From NCBI GenBank assembly GCA_033558025.1, contig JAUCEF010000017.1:2914001-2978000 (forward strand): DNA of 64,000 nt, given 5' to 3'. This document shows positions 51,847-63,183 of this stretch, piece after piece. How positions within the stretch are numbered: position 1 is the stretch's first letter; the number at the start of each line of letters is the position of its first letter. The position numbers and the translations under genes were made by a program. This DNA comes from Phytophthora sp. 'mugwort' (taxonomy: Eukaryota > Oomycota > Peronosporomycetes > Peronosporales > Peronosporaceae). Under the pieces are notes generated by a model that was given only the letters and a program-made list of their open reading frames with translations, ran no database searches and was not told the origin of the DNA.

Positions 51847-52026
51847 CGTCTTCACTCTTTAGACACTAGAGAACAAGACACACTTGCCACTACTGATGCA
51901 CCTTCCTTCCCGGAGCTCCTCAAAGTTGCCTTTTCTTTGGACTAAAAACTGGAAGTTGAAGTATACAAATGCTCAAAAACATGTATCCATCTTGTTTAGT
52001 GTATCACAAAATTACTACAGGACGTC

Positions 52027-55000
52027 ATGGCCAAGGAGGATCAGACCTCACGTCCACGCCTCTTTACTCGCTCCAGCAGCTCCCTGCACGCCCCATGGTC
52101 ACCTCAATTGCTCTCCCTATGTGTTGTGCGTGTGTCCTCTCAATGCGCGTCGATAACTCCCTCTCCAGGGGCCGAAATCGGTGACCAAACCTTGTCCACC
52201 CCCGTCGTGGAGTTCTCCGTGCCCCCACTAGACTCTGAGGCCTCAATTCTGAGCAAACAGCAGCTTGTAGACTGCGGCCGCCTCGTGGCATCATCATTGG
52301 AGTCCTCCATCGCCTCGAATGGTAATGGATTGTGTTTTAAACTCGAAGACGAGTCCGACGAAGCTGCAGACGAAGACGCTCGAGACGAACAGGAGGACGA
52401 GGAGATCTTCAGTCGGGAGATGCAGGCGGCCGACGCTGAGTCAAAAGGTGCAAGCGTATTCTTCTGTCTGCCAAAAGGAGAAGACACGAAACGACGAGCG
52501 GTGGTGGGGATCGCCTTTGCAGACACCTGGACAGCCACAAGGCAGAGCAAGGAGCAGCGGCTTTTGATGCTGTTGCTGACGCCGAACGAGACGGAGAGTT
52601 TAAAGGCCCTTGGAGGGCTGAGGGCTCAGCTGAGAGCTGTGACTGGCAAGTTTTTTGCCGCAAAAAAGGAACGAGACGACTTTAAGCTGCTTGAACAGTT
52701 CTACAAGACGCTGGAGAAGCAGCAAGTGATGGCGGACGGACTGCTGCCTAGTGCAGCGATAATTCGTCGTCTTGGAGGGAGCGATGTGGTGGCCACGTTG
52801 CATGCGTTGATGCTGCAAGGAAGAGTGGTGTGCTACTCAGCGAGCACAAGTGTAGCGTCGGCGGCGGTGATTGCGTTGTTGGCGATGTTACCGTCGCAAA
52901 TGGCTCATTCTCTGCTGCAAGAGCGCGACGGAGTGTTTAGCATACAGCCGTGCTGCGATTTAAAGTTGGGCAAGGAGATTTTTCGAGGCAGTGGCGGATA
53001 CTTGGTGGGAACAAGCTGCCCGCTACTGCTGAAGACCGAGAGCGCACAGCTTGATCTTGTATTGGATTTGGATGCTGGCGAAGTAACGGCACACCCAACA
53101 GCGACAAGTGAACGCGCGTTCGCGTTTGGTACTAAAACGTCGGCGTTGGCTGATGGATTAACGCGGCGTTTTACGGATCCGGTGGCTCCGATGCACATGC
53201 ACATTGCAGGCCAACGTACTCGAGATAATGAATGGGTTTTGGCTCAATGTCAGTCATATTTCGAGAAGCTACTGGAGGCTGAGCTGACAGCCAGTCTTTA
53301 CACTGAGAATGCAGATGAAAGCGACAGCCAATCGACGGCAAACTCTGGCAGAAGCGACTTGTTTCCAGCTTCATTCCGATGGATGCTTGAGGAAATCGCA
53401 GCACCAGTGATAGGAAGCTTCGTTCATGTGGACGACGTGGAGCCTCCTGATCCTCGTTCGGCGTTTTGCGCTGAGTATGGCTGGAGCTGGACCCTCTCGT
53501 GGCAGACTACGAGCAACTATACCAGATGGCTGGAGCATGAACTGCATCAGCGGAGACTTACGAGAAGTGGATCAAGAGGCACACCTCGAACAGTGAGACC
53601 ACCACCCCAGGAAGGCCACGCAGCATACACGTACCCGAATGGTGACGAGTACGAGGGTGAATTTGTTGACGGCAAGCGGGAAGGATTTGGTGTTTATGTG
53701 GAACGCACAACAGGAAATCAATACGATGGTACTTGGCTGAAGGACGAGCGGCACGGGAGGGGGATTTTGACGTCAAAAGCAAGCGGGGGCTACATTTACG
53801 ATGGTGAGTGGGTACATGACATGCGCTGCGGACAAGGACACAGTACTCGACGAGGAGGTGGAGGCACAGGCGGTGGAGAGAGCTATACTGGCCAGTGGCG
53901 TGCTAACCGCTTCCATGGTCGAGGTGTATACGTTAACAATGAGGGGGACGTATACGACGGAGAGTGGTGCGATGGTGTACGACACGGAGCTGGTAAAGTA
54001 ACAGTCGCAGATCCAGTGAAGGCTGAAATGGGAGGTATAGTGCAGTATGTTGGCGAGTGGGTGGAAGGGAAGTTTCATGGTATCGGTTTGTGCAAATACG
54101 CCGATGGCTCCGAGTACTCTGGAGCTTTCAAGCAAGGAAGACGGCACGGAAATGGAGTGCTTGTCTTGGCGTCAGGAGACCGATATGAAGGTCAATGGTG
54201 GCAAGGCTTGCGGCACAGTCAAGGTGTCGCTTTCTCGAACTCTTCAGGTACGACGCGTGAGGGGGCTTGGAAGCGCGGCATTGAGGTCAGCGATGGCGAC
54301 TGGCTTATCACATTCGCCAACGGCGACAAATATTCCGGCGCATGCCGTCGTGGCAGACCATGGGGTAAAGGCACGTGTAAATTTGCCAACGGTGCGGCAT
54401 ATACCGGCGAGTGGGTCGACGGTCTCCGTGAAGGTCATGGTACTTGTGTTAATCCTGATGGTACAATACTTGAAGGAGAGTGGAAGCACAGCGTGTTTGT
54501 GAAGGCAGTACGATCCCCGTCACGTTTCGTGGACGTGTCCTTGTCGTCAAATACGCCGCCATCGTCACCAAAGCGCTCGACATCAGTAGCAACTAATGAA
54601 GGGGAAGCAGAATATCCAATGAGTGGAGCTCATCGCTACGTGTATCCGAATGGAGATGTATATGAAGGAGAATTCCAAGACGGGCACCGACATGGCTTCG
54701 GTATCTTTACGGAGCACGCAATGGGGAACACATACGAAGGCCAGTGGATACACGATTTACGCCACGGTAGCGGTGTGCTAACTTCGGGCTCGAAGGATTT
54801 TATTTATGACGGTATGTGGGAGAATGATGAGCGTTGTGGGTACGGCCACTGCGTGATTAGCGGTGGACGGGAGACTTACAGTGGACAGTGGCGAGCTAAC
54901 GCCTTCCACGGGACAGGTAAATATACCGACGCTGAGGGAAGTATCTATGAGGGAGAGTTTGTGCGAGGCAAGAAGCACGGTGTCGGCAAGTTCATTACCC

Positions 55001-55563
55001 CCATAGCAGCATTGCAGTCGGATTCGTCCATTCAACATCAGACAGAGCAATACTCTGGGGAGTGGTCTGATGGTTGCCGTGAAGGCTTAGGAGACGCAGT
55101 ATTTGCAGACGGATCAAGATACTCGGGACAGTGGAAAGACGATCTTCAAGAAGGCGAAGGCACCTTCACGTCAACGCAAGGGGACCGCTATGTAGGCCAA
55201 TGGCACCGTGGATGCCGCGAAGGAGCAGGGGTGCTCACAAGCGGAAGTTCAGGAGTGATTAAAGAAGGTCAGTGGTGTCATGGTGAGCCGATGGACGGTG
55301 AGTGGACCATCACGTTTCCAGACGGCAGTAAGTTCACTGGCGAATGTGTAGGTGGTCGACCTCATGGGCGAGGACTCTGCAAGTATGCTGGAGGCGATCT
55401 ATACGACGGGATGTGGGTGCAGGGCAAACGACACGGTGCTGGCTCAGGCTTTTTCGCCAACGGCGAGAGCTTTGTGGGTCAGTGGGAGAATAATCACGTC
55501 GCATTAAGTGGTCAAGGCAGGTTAACATTAGCGGATGGAACGGTGCATGTGTACGACAATTGA
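52027..55563 (+). CDS. DENN-like region fused to two blocks of MORN repeats
   Basis: 1,178 aa, single exon. Residues ~85-500 contain blocks reminiscent of the AVL9/DENND6 group of DENN proteins (Rab exchange factors): LHALMLQGRVVCYSAS...VIALLAMLP and GGYLVGTSCPLLLK. From ~530 to the end there are about twenty MORN repeats (YEGEF-type), which bind membrane lipids or build scaffolds. The MORN region is two parallel copies of one ~300-residue module (~531-820 and ~868-1175), separated by a Ser/Pro linker. The DENN assignment is by eye and moderate; the MORN assignment is certain. Confidence 0.85.
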   Translation: MAKEDQTSRPRLFTRSSSSLHAPWSPQLLSLCVVRVSSQCASITPSPGAEIGDQTLSTPVVEFSVPPLDSEASILSKQQLVDCGRLVASSLESSIASNGNGLCFKLEDESDEAADEDARDEQEDEEIFSREMQAADAESKGASVFFCLPKGEDTKRRAVVGIAFADTWTATRQSKEQRLLMLLLTPNETESLKALGGLRAQLRAVTGKFFAAKKERDDFKLLEQFYKTLEKQQVMADGLLPSAAIIRRLGGSDVVATLHALMLQGRVVCYSASTSVASAAVIALLAMLPSQMAHSLLQERDGVFSIQPCCDLKLGKEIFRGSGGYLVGTSCPLLLKTESAQLDLVLDLDAGEVTAHPTATSERAFAFGTKTSALADGLTRRFTDPVAPMHMHIAGQRTRDNEWVLAQCQSYFEKLLEAELTASLYTENADESDSQSTANSGRSDLFPASFRWMLEEIAAPVIGSFVHVDDVEPPDPRSAFCAEYGWSWTLSWQTTSNYTRWLEHELHQRRLTRSGSRGTPRTVRPPPQEGHAAYTYPNGDEYEGEFVDGKREGFGVYVERTTGNQYDGTWLKDERHGRGILTSKASGGYIYDGEWVHDMRCGQGHSTRRGGGGTGGGESYTGQWRANRFHGRGVYVNNEGDVYDGEWCDGVRHGAGKVTVADPVKAEMGGIVQYVGEWVEGKFHGIGLCKYADGSEYSGAFKQGRRHGNGVLVLASGDRYEGQWWQGLRHSQGVAFSNSSGTTREGAWKRGIEVSDGDWLITFANGDKYSGACRRGRPWGKGTCKFANGAAYTGEWVDGLREGHGTCVNPDGTILEGEWKHSVFVKAVRSPSRFVDVSLSSNTPPSSPKRSTSVATNEGEAEYPMSGAHRYVYPNGDVYEGEFQDGHRHGFGIFTEHAMGNTYEGQWIHDLRHGSGVLTSGSKDFIYDGMWENDERCGYGHCVISGGRETYSGQWRANAFHGTGKYTDAEGSIYEGEFVRGKKHGVGKFITPIAALQSDSSIQHQTEQYSGEWSDGCREGLGDAVFADGSRYSGQWKDDLQEGEGTFTSTQGDRYVGQWHRGCREGAGVLTSGSSGVIKEGQWCHGEPMDGEWTITFPDGSKFTGECVGGRPHGRGLCKYAGGDLYDGMWVQGKRHGAGSGFFANGESFVGQWENNHVALSGQGRLTLADGTVHVYDN

Positions 55564-55715
55564 CAGGTCCAGCAGATTTCGATTATTCACAATGCACGGC
55601 GTCTATTTGTTCGTGATGCCTAATAAGGGTATGGTATGTTGTTTTTTGTGGTATGACCGAAATCCCTATAAAAGTGTGAAGGTTGTATTCAAGATATTAG
55701 ATTAGGCAAAACAAT

Positions 55716-58700
55716 CTACCGCTTCTGGTAGTTAATGAAGCGGAGAGCAACAAGCGAGACGACCCGTAGACCAACGGCCCAAGCTGCCACAACCGAGAAG
55801 TTGGTCCAGATCTCGCTGTGCTTCACTTCGAAGACTGTCTCTAAGTACTCGTTCACGGTGATCCCTTCAGCTAAGCTTGGTGGTGCATTCAAGACCTCCG
55901 GACAATTCAGTCCCGTGCAGCTACCGAAAACAATCGCAGACAGACTGGCAAACGTGCGTTTGTGCGGGACAAAGTGGTGTAGCCATTGGTATCCCTGAGG
56001 GATGGAGCTGGCTGGCGGGTTGAAGCCCGTGAACAACGTACAGATGGAACCGATAATGACAGTAAAGACCGAGGCCACTTCGATACTAGGAAGAGAGTAC
56101 GCCAAAAGCTGTCCGAAGTACGCCTGCACCAACACAAGCAGTGAAAGATTGAGCCAATACGACAAGAAGTCGAGAGCCCCAGTCAGTCCAACCATGGGGA
56201 AATAGATCGCCAAGAAGATGAAACTCGCCATCAAGCAGTACGGAATCTCCACGAGTGTCGACCCCATGAAGTACCAGAACGAGTTGTACGTCTCGGACGC
56301 TCGTTCACGGTAAAACGACGCTCTCTCTCGGAACGAGATCGGTAAGACGGCGTTAAACGTGATGTAAGTGATGAACGACGTCGTCATGTAAGTCGTGCCA
56401 AGTCCCGAATTGATGCCCTGATAAGATGAGTAATTGGCGTCCGTGAACGTCATTCCAAAGACGATTCCGAGTATCCCCGACACGATGAACCGCGTGAGGT
56501 TGTATGACGGTGTCCGCCAGTACAAATCAACGAAGCGCTTGAGAAGGAATTTCGCTTGAGTCACGTTACTGGCAGCGCGCTTCTTGTCGAACATCAGGGG
56601 CTGGAGTGCAGATGATGGCCGCGTGACACCTTCTTGATTCAAGAATGACTGCATGCTACGGAATTGCTCGCTTGACTGGAATAACGAGACGAAATCGACT
56701 TTGTCACTGCTGTCCGTACCGATACCCGCGCCGACCACCTCCAACACCCATGCCGCGGGATTGAAATGAGTCTCCAGCTTCGCCACACCATCAAAAGGTC
56801 CAAAGTATTGGACGAGATTGGAAGCTTTGTCGCCTAATTCGCCGAAAAACACCATCTCGCCCCCACGCTTCAGTACCAACAGACTGTCAAAGACACGAAA
56901 GACCTCGAGTGACGGTTGGTGAATGGTACAAACAATGGTGCGACCTGTGTCCGCCACCTTGCGTATCCCGTCCATGACGAGCTTGGCCGAGCGAGCATCT
57001 AGTCCGCTTGTAGGCTCATCGAGGAACAACACGCTCGGCTGCGCTGCCAGCTCCACGCCAATAGTAAGTCGCTTCATCTGCTCCGTCGAGCTGCCACGGA
57101 TGAGCTGGTCAGCGATCGGGCACAGATCCAGCAGATCCAGACACTCGTTAACCGCCTCATACTTCTGACTGTCAGGTATGTCGGCATCCTGCCGCAAGAA
57201 CGCACTAAATGTCAATGCCTCTCGGAATGTTGAGGCTTCCGAATGAACATCACTTTGCTCGCAGTAGCCCGTGGATCGGCGAAGGACACGGTTTGTGGCG
57301 GGGTACCCGTTAAGCGAAATGTTACCACGAATCTGGCCGCCCGTCTTGCGACCCGCAATAACGTCCATAAGTGTGGTTTTACCTGCTCCAGACGAGCCCA
57401 TGAGGGCAGTGATAGTACTAGGCAGAGCGAAGCCACTGACACCCTTGAGAAGGTCGATGCTGGCTTTGCTATTCTCCGGATCTGGCACAGAATACCACAA
57501 ATCTGTGAATGCCAGCGTCACAGGAACAAATTTGGGGATTTTACGATGGGAGACACCAACTCGAACTTCTGATCCTCGCGGCGTTTCCGCTAGAGCATAT
57601 TCTTGCTTGGAGCTAAGAGCGTCACTCGTTGTGACTTTCTTGATCGACTCTAACGTGACATTAGGAGGACTCTCATGGCACCAGAATTCCAGTACAAGCC
57701 ACGCCATAGCCATAAAGACTGTGTACGTGAGCACCAAGACGAAGATGCCAAGCCATAGCCAGTATCGCTCGGTCTGGACATCAAACAAAGTCAACGAGTA
57801 TTCCCCCATTGTCATACCGTATTTCCCACAGTAATCTACGTCCCGGTAGACGCACACATTGAACGATGGATCCGTGTATTGATTGACAGCGACAGCTCGA
57901 ATGCCCCATGTCAACGGACTGATCCAGTAAATCCACGTCAAATAGACTGGAATTTCCCCCTTTGTGATCACAAAACCAGAGTAGATTGAGAACAACAAGT
58001 CCGAAAGCATCGCGAGCGCGTTGGCCACGTTCAGATCGGGACACACGACGGCTAAGTAAAAGAACCAAGCGCCAAGTGCCATACTAGTGAGGAAGAGGAC
58101 GAGTTCGAACAACACAAAGTTTTGGATCGTCGAGACGAAGCCGCACATCCAGTAGATGATGGAGCCAAAAAGAAGCGTCTCAATCACGGCCAGAGGGATT
58201 TGGCTCACAGAGGTCGCTAACACGAACGCCGAGGTGCGGAAGAAATTGGCGCGACGTTGTTTCTTGAAGACGTCTCGAATAGCAACAAAGGCTGGAACTT
58301 GGGCAGACTGGCCGATCGTCACGAAGCTCACGACCACGTAGCCAAGCCCCATGACAAGCTGCGAATCGACTTCGTCGAACTGGTAAAACGTGCTCGCGTT
58401 TAGCAAACCTAGCATGAGCGACATGAAAATGCGGCTGATGAGCAACGCTTTGTCACGTGAAAAAAGCTTAAGCTGGCGATGCACGAGAGTTGACGTATTA
58501 CTCCAGAAACTTTGGTGAAATTCCGGTACAGCCTCCATGTACTCGTCCATTATTGGGTCCACCGTTGAATGAAGTGTGTCCAACAGTCGTGAATGGATCT
58601 CCGAGTGCTCAAAACATGCTGCAAATTCGCTCGCTTCCCGTGGCGCGGCGTCCACTTCGTACTTGACCTGTTTGTTTGTTCCCAAATCCATTAAGAAATC

Positions 58701-59717
58701 TGCCACATCGCGACTGGGAGGACATTTAAAGCCCAGAGTTTCGAAATAGCTCAAGATTTCTGTACGAGGACCATGGTACAGTTGATAGCCATTCATGAGC
58801 AGAATCACGTTGTCAAACAGCTCGAACACTTCCGGTAATGGCTGCAAGAGTGAGATCACCACCGTCTTGTGCTGCGTCTTGGCCACAATACGCTGCGTCG
58901 AGATGATGTCGAACGTCGCGGCGCTGTCCAATCCCGTGCTGATCTCATCCAGTAGTAGAACAACCTGGTTACCAAATTCCATCTCGCCTGTCGTCACGCG
59001 TTTGCGCTCGCCACCTGACACGCCACGCAACATGTTGCCCCCCACGACCGTATTCTGACAGTTCTCGAGACCGAGTTGGTGGATGACAATGTCCGGCTGG
59101 TGCTTGGACACAGTGTTCAGCGCAATGTCATTCTCATCTAGTGTGTCATAGGTCAAACGCTGTTCATCGCGTCCATTGCATTCATGTGCAAACTCGAGTG
59201 TCTCCTTGACTGTCAACGTCGGGTAGTGCACGTCGTGTTGACCCACGTACGATACGAACTGCGGCAGTTTCTTTCCCAGTTCACACTGCGTTCTACCGTA
59301 CGTCACGTTCCCTTCCATCGTAATATTCCTCATTGGAAATCGTCCACTTAGAATCTTCATTAACGCCGACTTTCCAGCCCCTGATTGGCCTAGCACGAGC
59401 GTCATAGTCCCGGGTTGCAATATTCCACTCACATTCCACAGTATCTGCTTCTTGACGACGTGTTTCTTGGCAATTAATCGTCTCAGTCCCGTCTTGACGG
59501 TATTGGAGATCGTCGGAAGCTCCGTCTTGAGATGCGTTTCGTTTGTCACGATGATGTCGGCAGTAACAGACAAATGCTCGAATCCTACCGCCATTTCGGG
59601 GATTTTCTGACCAAAAGCCGGCCCCGTTACCGACTCAACGTGGTCGTGAAGTGTATTCGACCCTTTAGTCTGAAGCCCGTCACCGTTGCGATAACCGATC
59701 GGGGAATTTTGTGGCAT
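55716..59717 (-). CDS. Full-size ABCG/PDR-type ABC transporter
   Basis: 1,333 aa, single exon, reverse topology (NBD-TMD)x2, typical for pleiotropic drug resistance pumps that export lipophilic compounds at the plasma membrane. NBD1: Walker A GQSGAGKSALMK, signature VSGGERKRV, Walker B VVLLLDEISTGLD. NBD2: Walker A GSSGAGKTTLMD, signature-like STEQMKRLTIG, Walker B PSVLFLDEPTSGLD. Each half has about six helices, and the last extracellular loop contains Cys residues. The asymmetric second signature is usual in this family. Oomycetes have large PDR families, so the substrate cannot be assigned. Confidence 0.96.
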   Translation of the reverse strand: MPQNSPIGYRNGDGLQTKGSNTLHDHVESVTGPAFGQKIPEMAVGFEHLSVTADIIVTNETHLKTELPTISNTVKTGLRRLIAKKHVVKKQILWNVSGILQPGTMTLVLGQSGAGKSALMKILSGRFPMRNITMEGNVTYGRTQCELGKKLPQFVSYVGQHDVHYPTLTVKETLEFAHECNGRDEQRLTYDTLDENDIALNTVSKHQPDIVIHQLGLENCQNTVVGGNMLRGVSGGERKRVTTGEMEFGNQVVLLLDEISTGLDSAATFDIISTQRIVAKTQHKTVVISLLQPLPEVFELFDNVILLMNGYQLYHGPRTEILSYFETLGFKCPPSRDVADFLMDLGTNKQVKYEVDAAPREASEFAACFEHSEIHSRLLDTLHSTVDPIMDEYMEAVPEFHQSFWSNTSTLVHRQLKLFSRDKALLISRIFMSLMLGLLNASTFYQFDEVDSQLVMGLGYVVVSFVTIGQSAQVPAFVAIRDVFKKQRRANFFRTSAFVLATSVSQIPLAVIETLLFGSIIYWMCGFVSTIQNFVLFELVLFLTSMALGAWFFYLAVVCPDLNVANALAMLSDLLFSIYSGFVITKGEIPVYLTWIYWISPLTWGIRAVAVNQYTDPSFNVCVYRDVDYCGKYGMTMGEYSLTLFDVQTERYWLWLGIFVLVLTYTVFMAMAWLVLEFWCHESPPNVTLESIKKVTTSDALSSKQEYALAETPRGSEVRVGVSHRKIPKFVPVTLAFTDLWYSVPDPENSKASIDLLKGVSGFALPSTITALMGSSGAGKTTLMDVIAGRKTGGQIRGNISLNGYPATNRVLRRSTGYCEQSDVHSEASTFREALTFSAFLRQDADIPDSQKYEAVNECLDLLDLCPIADQLIRGSSTEQMKRLTIGVELAAQPSVLFLDEPTSGLDARSAKLVMDGIRKVADTGRTIVCTIHQPSLEVFRVFDSLLVLKRGGEMVFFGELGDKASNLVQYFGPFDGVAKLETHFNPAAWVLEVVGAGIGTDSSDKVDFVSLFQSSEQFRSMQSFLNQEGVTRPSSALQPLMFDKKRAASNVTQAKFLLKRFVDLYWRTPSYNLTRFIVSGILGIVFGMTFTDANYSSYQGINSGLGTTYMTTSFITYITFNAVLPISFRERASFYRERASETYNSFWYFMGSTLVEIPYCLMASFIFLAIYFPMVGLTGALDFLSYWLNLSLLVLVQAYFGQLLAYSLPSIEVASVFTVIIGSICTLFTGFNPPASSIPQGYQWLHHFVPHKRTFASLSAIVFGSCTGLNCPEVLNAPPSLAEGITVNEYLETVFEVKHSEIWTNFSVVAAWAVGLRVVSLVALRFINYQKR

Positions 59718-61084
59718 GCTGTCCGACCGAGTTGCGAAAACTTGAGAAAAAATATACTTGAAATGTCGGTGTTATGACGGCTGTTCGGGAGATTGCAAAT
59801 TCGAGAATGAGGAAAGATACGACTATTGCACGGGCCCTTTATGTTTAACTGCAGTTGTGGGAAGGCCATGCGTCTGGTTGATGCATGGTGAAATGGTCAT
59901 CTCATATCGCGATTGGAAGTGCAGTGCCCTACGCAATGATTGGACGATATACGATGTTTTTTTATTCTATACTGTATGTATTTACCCCAGATTAAGAGAT
60001 GAAACCCATACAGCCCGTGAGCTAACTTCCAAGTAAAAATAGCTAATTGATCGCGTTAAGGCTGTTGATGCTGTAAACGTCTCTACAAAATTACTTGAGA
60101 CGATGTGAAAATACCTTATGATTCCCAGATTTCATTCGCAACTTTCATTCGTAACATTTAATGCTTCTAGTAAATTTACAAAATTAGCCAACGCTTTGAA
60201 TAGATATTCGTTATAAAGACTGGCGCTAGCGCCTTCTCTGTATCGGACAGCCCGCTTTTCATCAGAATGTATCACGTGTATTATTTTTTGTTTTGTCTTC
60301 AAGCTGGGTAATTATTAGAGCTCAATTCATTAATAATGCCAACCAGAAGAGTGGACTCAAATCATATTATTTGATGTAGCATCGGGGATTATAATTTATA
60401 ATTTATAAGCAACACAGATTTACTGGAAAAACTAAAAATGGTGTAAATTGAAGCCCTGGCAAAAAGGGCAAAAATCCATATATTATTTTTCAGGCATATT
60501 TTTTGCATGCGTAGCGTAGGAATTCCACTCTATGAGATAAAATATTTTTAACTCCACGAGCTTGAGGCACTTTTCTCAGTGCTTGCTCACGAACACACAC
60601 ACCACGCTTCAGCAGCAGCAAGTTGTTAAACAAGTAGAAAAATAATTCAGACGGCAGCTAGTGGTTCATACCAAACCACGAACTAGTACGATTTTTTATC
60701 CCCAATAGGAATATTATTAGGACTAAAAATGATCAATTTTGAGACATCTCGTTCAAAACTGAAAGCTCTTTTACTATCACGAAGAGATTCTCTGGGATTC
60801 TCGGTACGGATACTCTACCACCGTCAAACACGCCTCCGAAAAATACATCCACTCGTACTTGTAGTTTGTCCTTAAGTTTAGGACATTTTTTAATCGATGC
60901 CATTTAGGCTGCGTGCAGCCCCAAAAAGCATCGTCGCTCCTTCGCCATTAATCTGATGCTCGGAGCACGTCGACTTGGTTGTTCACAGGACCCTGCCCGT
61001 TTTCCGGTGGCGGGGTGGAGCTCGGTTCACGTTAGCTTTAGTTGATTTCATGGTTTCTGGATTCTTGCACGGCTCGGTTAGCTT
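59718..61084. other. AT-rich gene-free DNA
   Basis: Nearly 1.4 kb without a plausible gene. It is notably AT-rich from about 60,120 to 60,780 compared with the coding half of the window. It must include the ABC transporter promoter next to 59717; no initiator motif was identified. Confidence 0.5.
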
Positions 61085-62163
61085 TCACTTAACGTGAAAC
61101 GTCTCGAAGCAAGATTCTTGCTCCTTCCATCGTTTAGTTTGCAGAGCGCAAGCTGACAAACCCGCAAGCGTAGCACGTTTTGAACCCTTTCGGCTATGAT
61201 ACATATTTGCTTCATCATGATTCAGCCGACAGCACATCTCACAGCACTGCTGGCGACCTCCTCCAATCGACACTTGGAAGACGTTGTTAATGTTTCGGAT
61301 TTTGACAAGATATCGTGCAGCACTTACCATCTTGCGCGCTTGAGACATCGGCAACCGGAGGCTCTCCACTTATTTATTAGTTTCAAAATGAATTCGTTTC
61401 TTGTACGCAAAATATGATCTGGGCCTTGCGGTGGCGAGCTTAGTGGAGATAGCTGGAGCGGGATTGAAAAAAAAGACGTGGGCCTCGCCGACAGAACAGG
61501 CGCTGCGTCTCGGCAAAAACCTTTGAAGATCAGGAGATTGTGCATATACTTTTAAGAGGACTTGTTTTTGGATGTGAACAGCGATCTTTTCATCAGAAAT
61601 GCGTTGGCCTGTACAACGATTAGTCAAATCAACTACTTACTAACAACAAAGCAGCACTGTACCTGAAAGAGCAGGAATAACAGGTAGGTATTGTAAACGA
61701 GCATCATGACCATCTTAAGCCAGATTGCACCGGCGGGTGACAGTCAGAAGTGTTTCGCTTTACATTTTGCAAATAGCGAGAATATACGTAGATACCTCCC
61801 TTTACGCGATTCACAAAGCAATTAAAGACAGCATAACATGCTTCGGGTGGAAGAAGTTCCCGACGGGTCATTCACAACCTTGACGAGCTGCTTCCACAAG
61901 TTCAATGTCTGTACGAGGGTCTGCTGATTGACACTAACCCAACTGACCTTCATCGAACGTAGTAGCTGATTCGCAGCGTAAATACACCCCATGAACCCCT
62001 GTTGAGTTGCTCTCAATGCTGACCAATAAGTACATGAAACACGATTGCCGAATGGAACGTGAATGATACGTATAGTGAAAGTCGTCGAAGTGTATACAAG
62101 AAACCCGTCTTGTACCTTAACGCACAACGCTATATGCAGTAACTGAACCCGTATGACTAACAT
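61085..62163 (-). pseudogene. Possible decayed membrane-protein gene
   Basis: Protein-like fragments lie in order on the minus strand but in different frames: 62163-61822 (113 codons, ends in a stop), ~61,740-61,555 with an apparent 54-nt intron (61609-61662) giving a hydrophobic segment (WLKMVMMLVYNTYLLFLLF) then KRSLFTSKNKSS, and 61369-61085, where a GTAAGT donor and AG acceptor frame ~50 nt. No family was identified and no intact model can be built. It may equally be chance frames. Confidence 0.25.
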
Positions 62164-62394
62164 CCGGGATCAAATCATTAAAACTGCCTCCAGATCCATC
62201 CGTCAAAACTTTGACAGTAGCAAAACTTTCATGTTTTGCTGGTAAGTGCCGTCCCAAGCTTCTGTATTCGTTTTTCCGCGCGTATTGTACTCCATAATGG
62301 CATACATTTGCCCACGCTAGACTGGTAGCGTTGATGCAAAATTATTCGGTGAAACGCAGCTACCGACATTTTTTTCCTACAACGCACATATCTG

Positions 62395-63034
62395 TTAAAC
62401 ACACCGCACAGCGAATGCTAAAGCAGGGTTTAAGTGCCGATCCAGAAATGCACTGATGTGTTTCGCGATCAGTTTTTCATCTTGGGGTCCCATTTTCATC
62501 TCGGTGGTTGCTACAGGCTTCATGAACCATCCCGAAAGGATGCCCTCCTCAACTGTAAGCGACACGGGAGGAGCATCTTCAGCTCTAACGCCGGCCAACC
62601 TGTCAATCATGGCGCTTTTTGTGTCGTAAGCAGGTAGCGCTGCATTCCGGGATAAATTTCTGAGCTCCTCACCAGACTTGGTTGCTAACGCAGCCCGTGT
62701 AGCGTGTGAATATGTCTTTGTTACCATCCTGACGTAATCGAAAAGGGTAGCTGCATTGTGCAGACGTGTCAGGGATAATATCATAATGGTGGTTTGTACG
62801 CCAGTGCGTCGGCGCGAATAGCGCCGGTATCGCAGTGATGAGCCGCCATGCGGAGTACTTTGCTGCTACCGAACCTGTTATTCGGAACATTCGCAACAAG
62901 GACCAGTCTTCTGTACGCTGAGTCGCCGTAAGCCGTTGAGCCCCGTCTTCAAACTGTAAACAATTTGCTTGAACTTTGTCATCCATCATACGGCTTTGAG
63001 TTGTAACGGAAGACCATCGACTCGGACCAGCCAC
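62395..63034 (-). pseudogene. Broken repeat-type gene with SAP-like motif
   Basis: Upstream piece (63034 to ~62,880): residues such as QRTEDWSLLRMFRITGSVAAK recall the start of YqaJ/exonuclease-like domains found in repeated eukaryotic genes. Downstream piece (62784-62395, ATG 62784, 129 codons): a SAP-like helix-turn-helix (ELRNLSRNAALPAYDTKSAM), then MKMGPQDEKLIAKHISAFL. The two lie in different frames, so at least one frameshift separates them. Family naming is tentative. Confidence 0.35.
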
Positions 63035-63183
63035 TGACCGTGTTGTGTCACATTATACTACAATTCCGAGGCCTGATCGATAAGCAAGAGCATATGCGTG
63101 AGCATGCAGGTTTTTCCAGGACCACTCGACAATCGTTGGGCTGTCCAGTATGTTGCACGAGCTTCCTTTTGTAGAACCAACCG

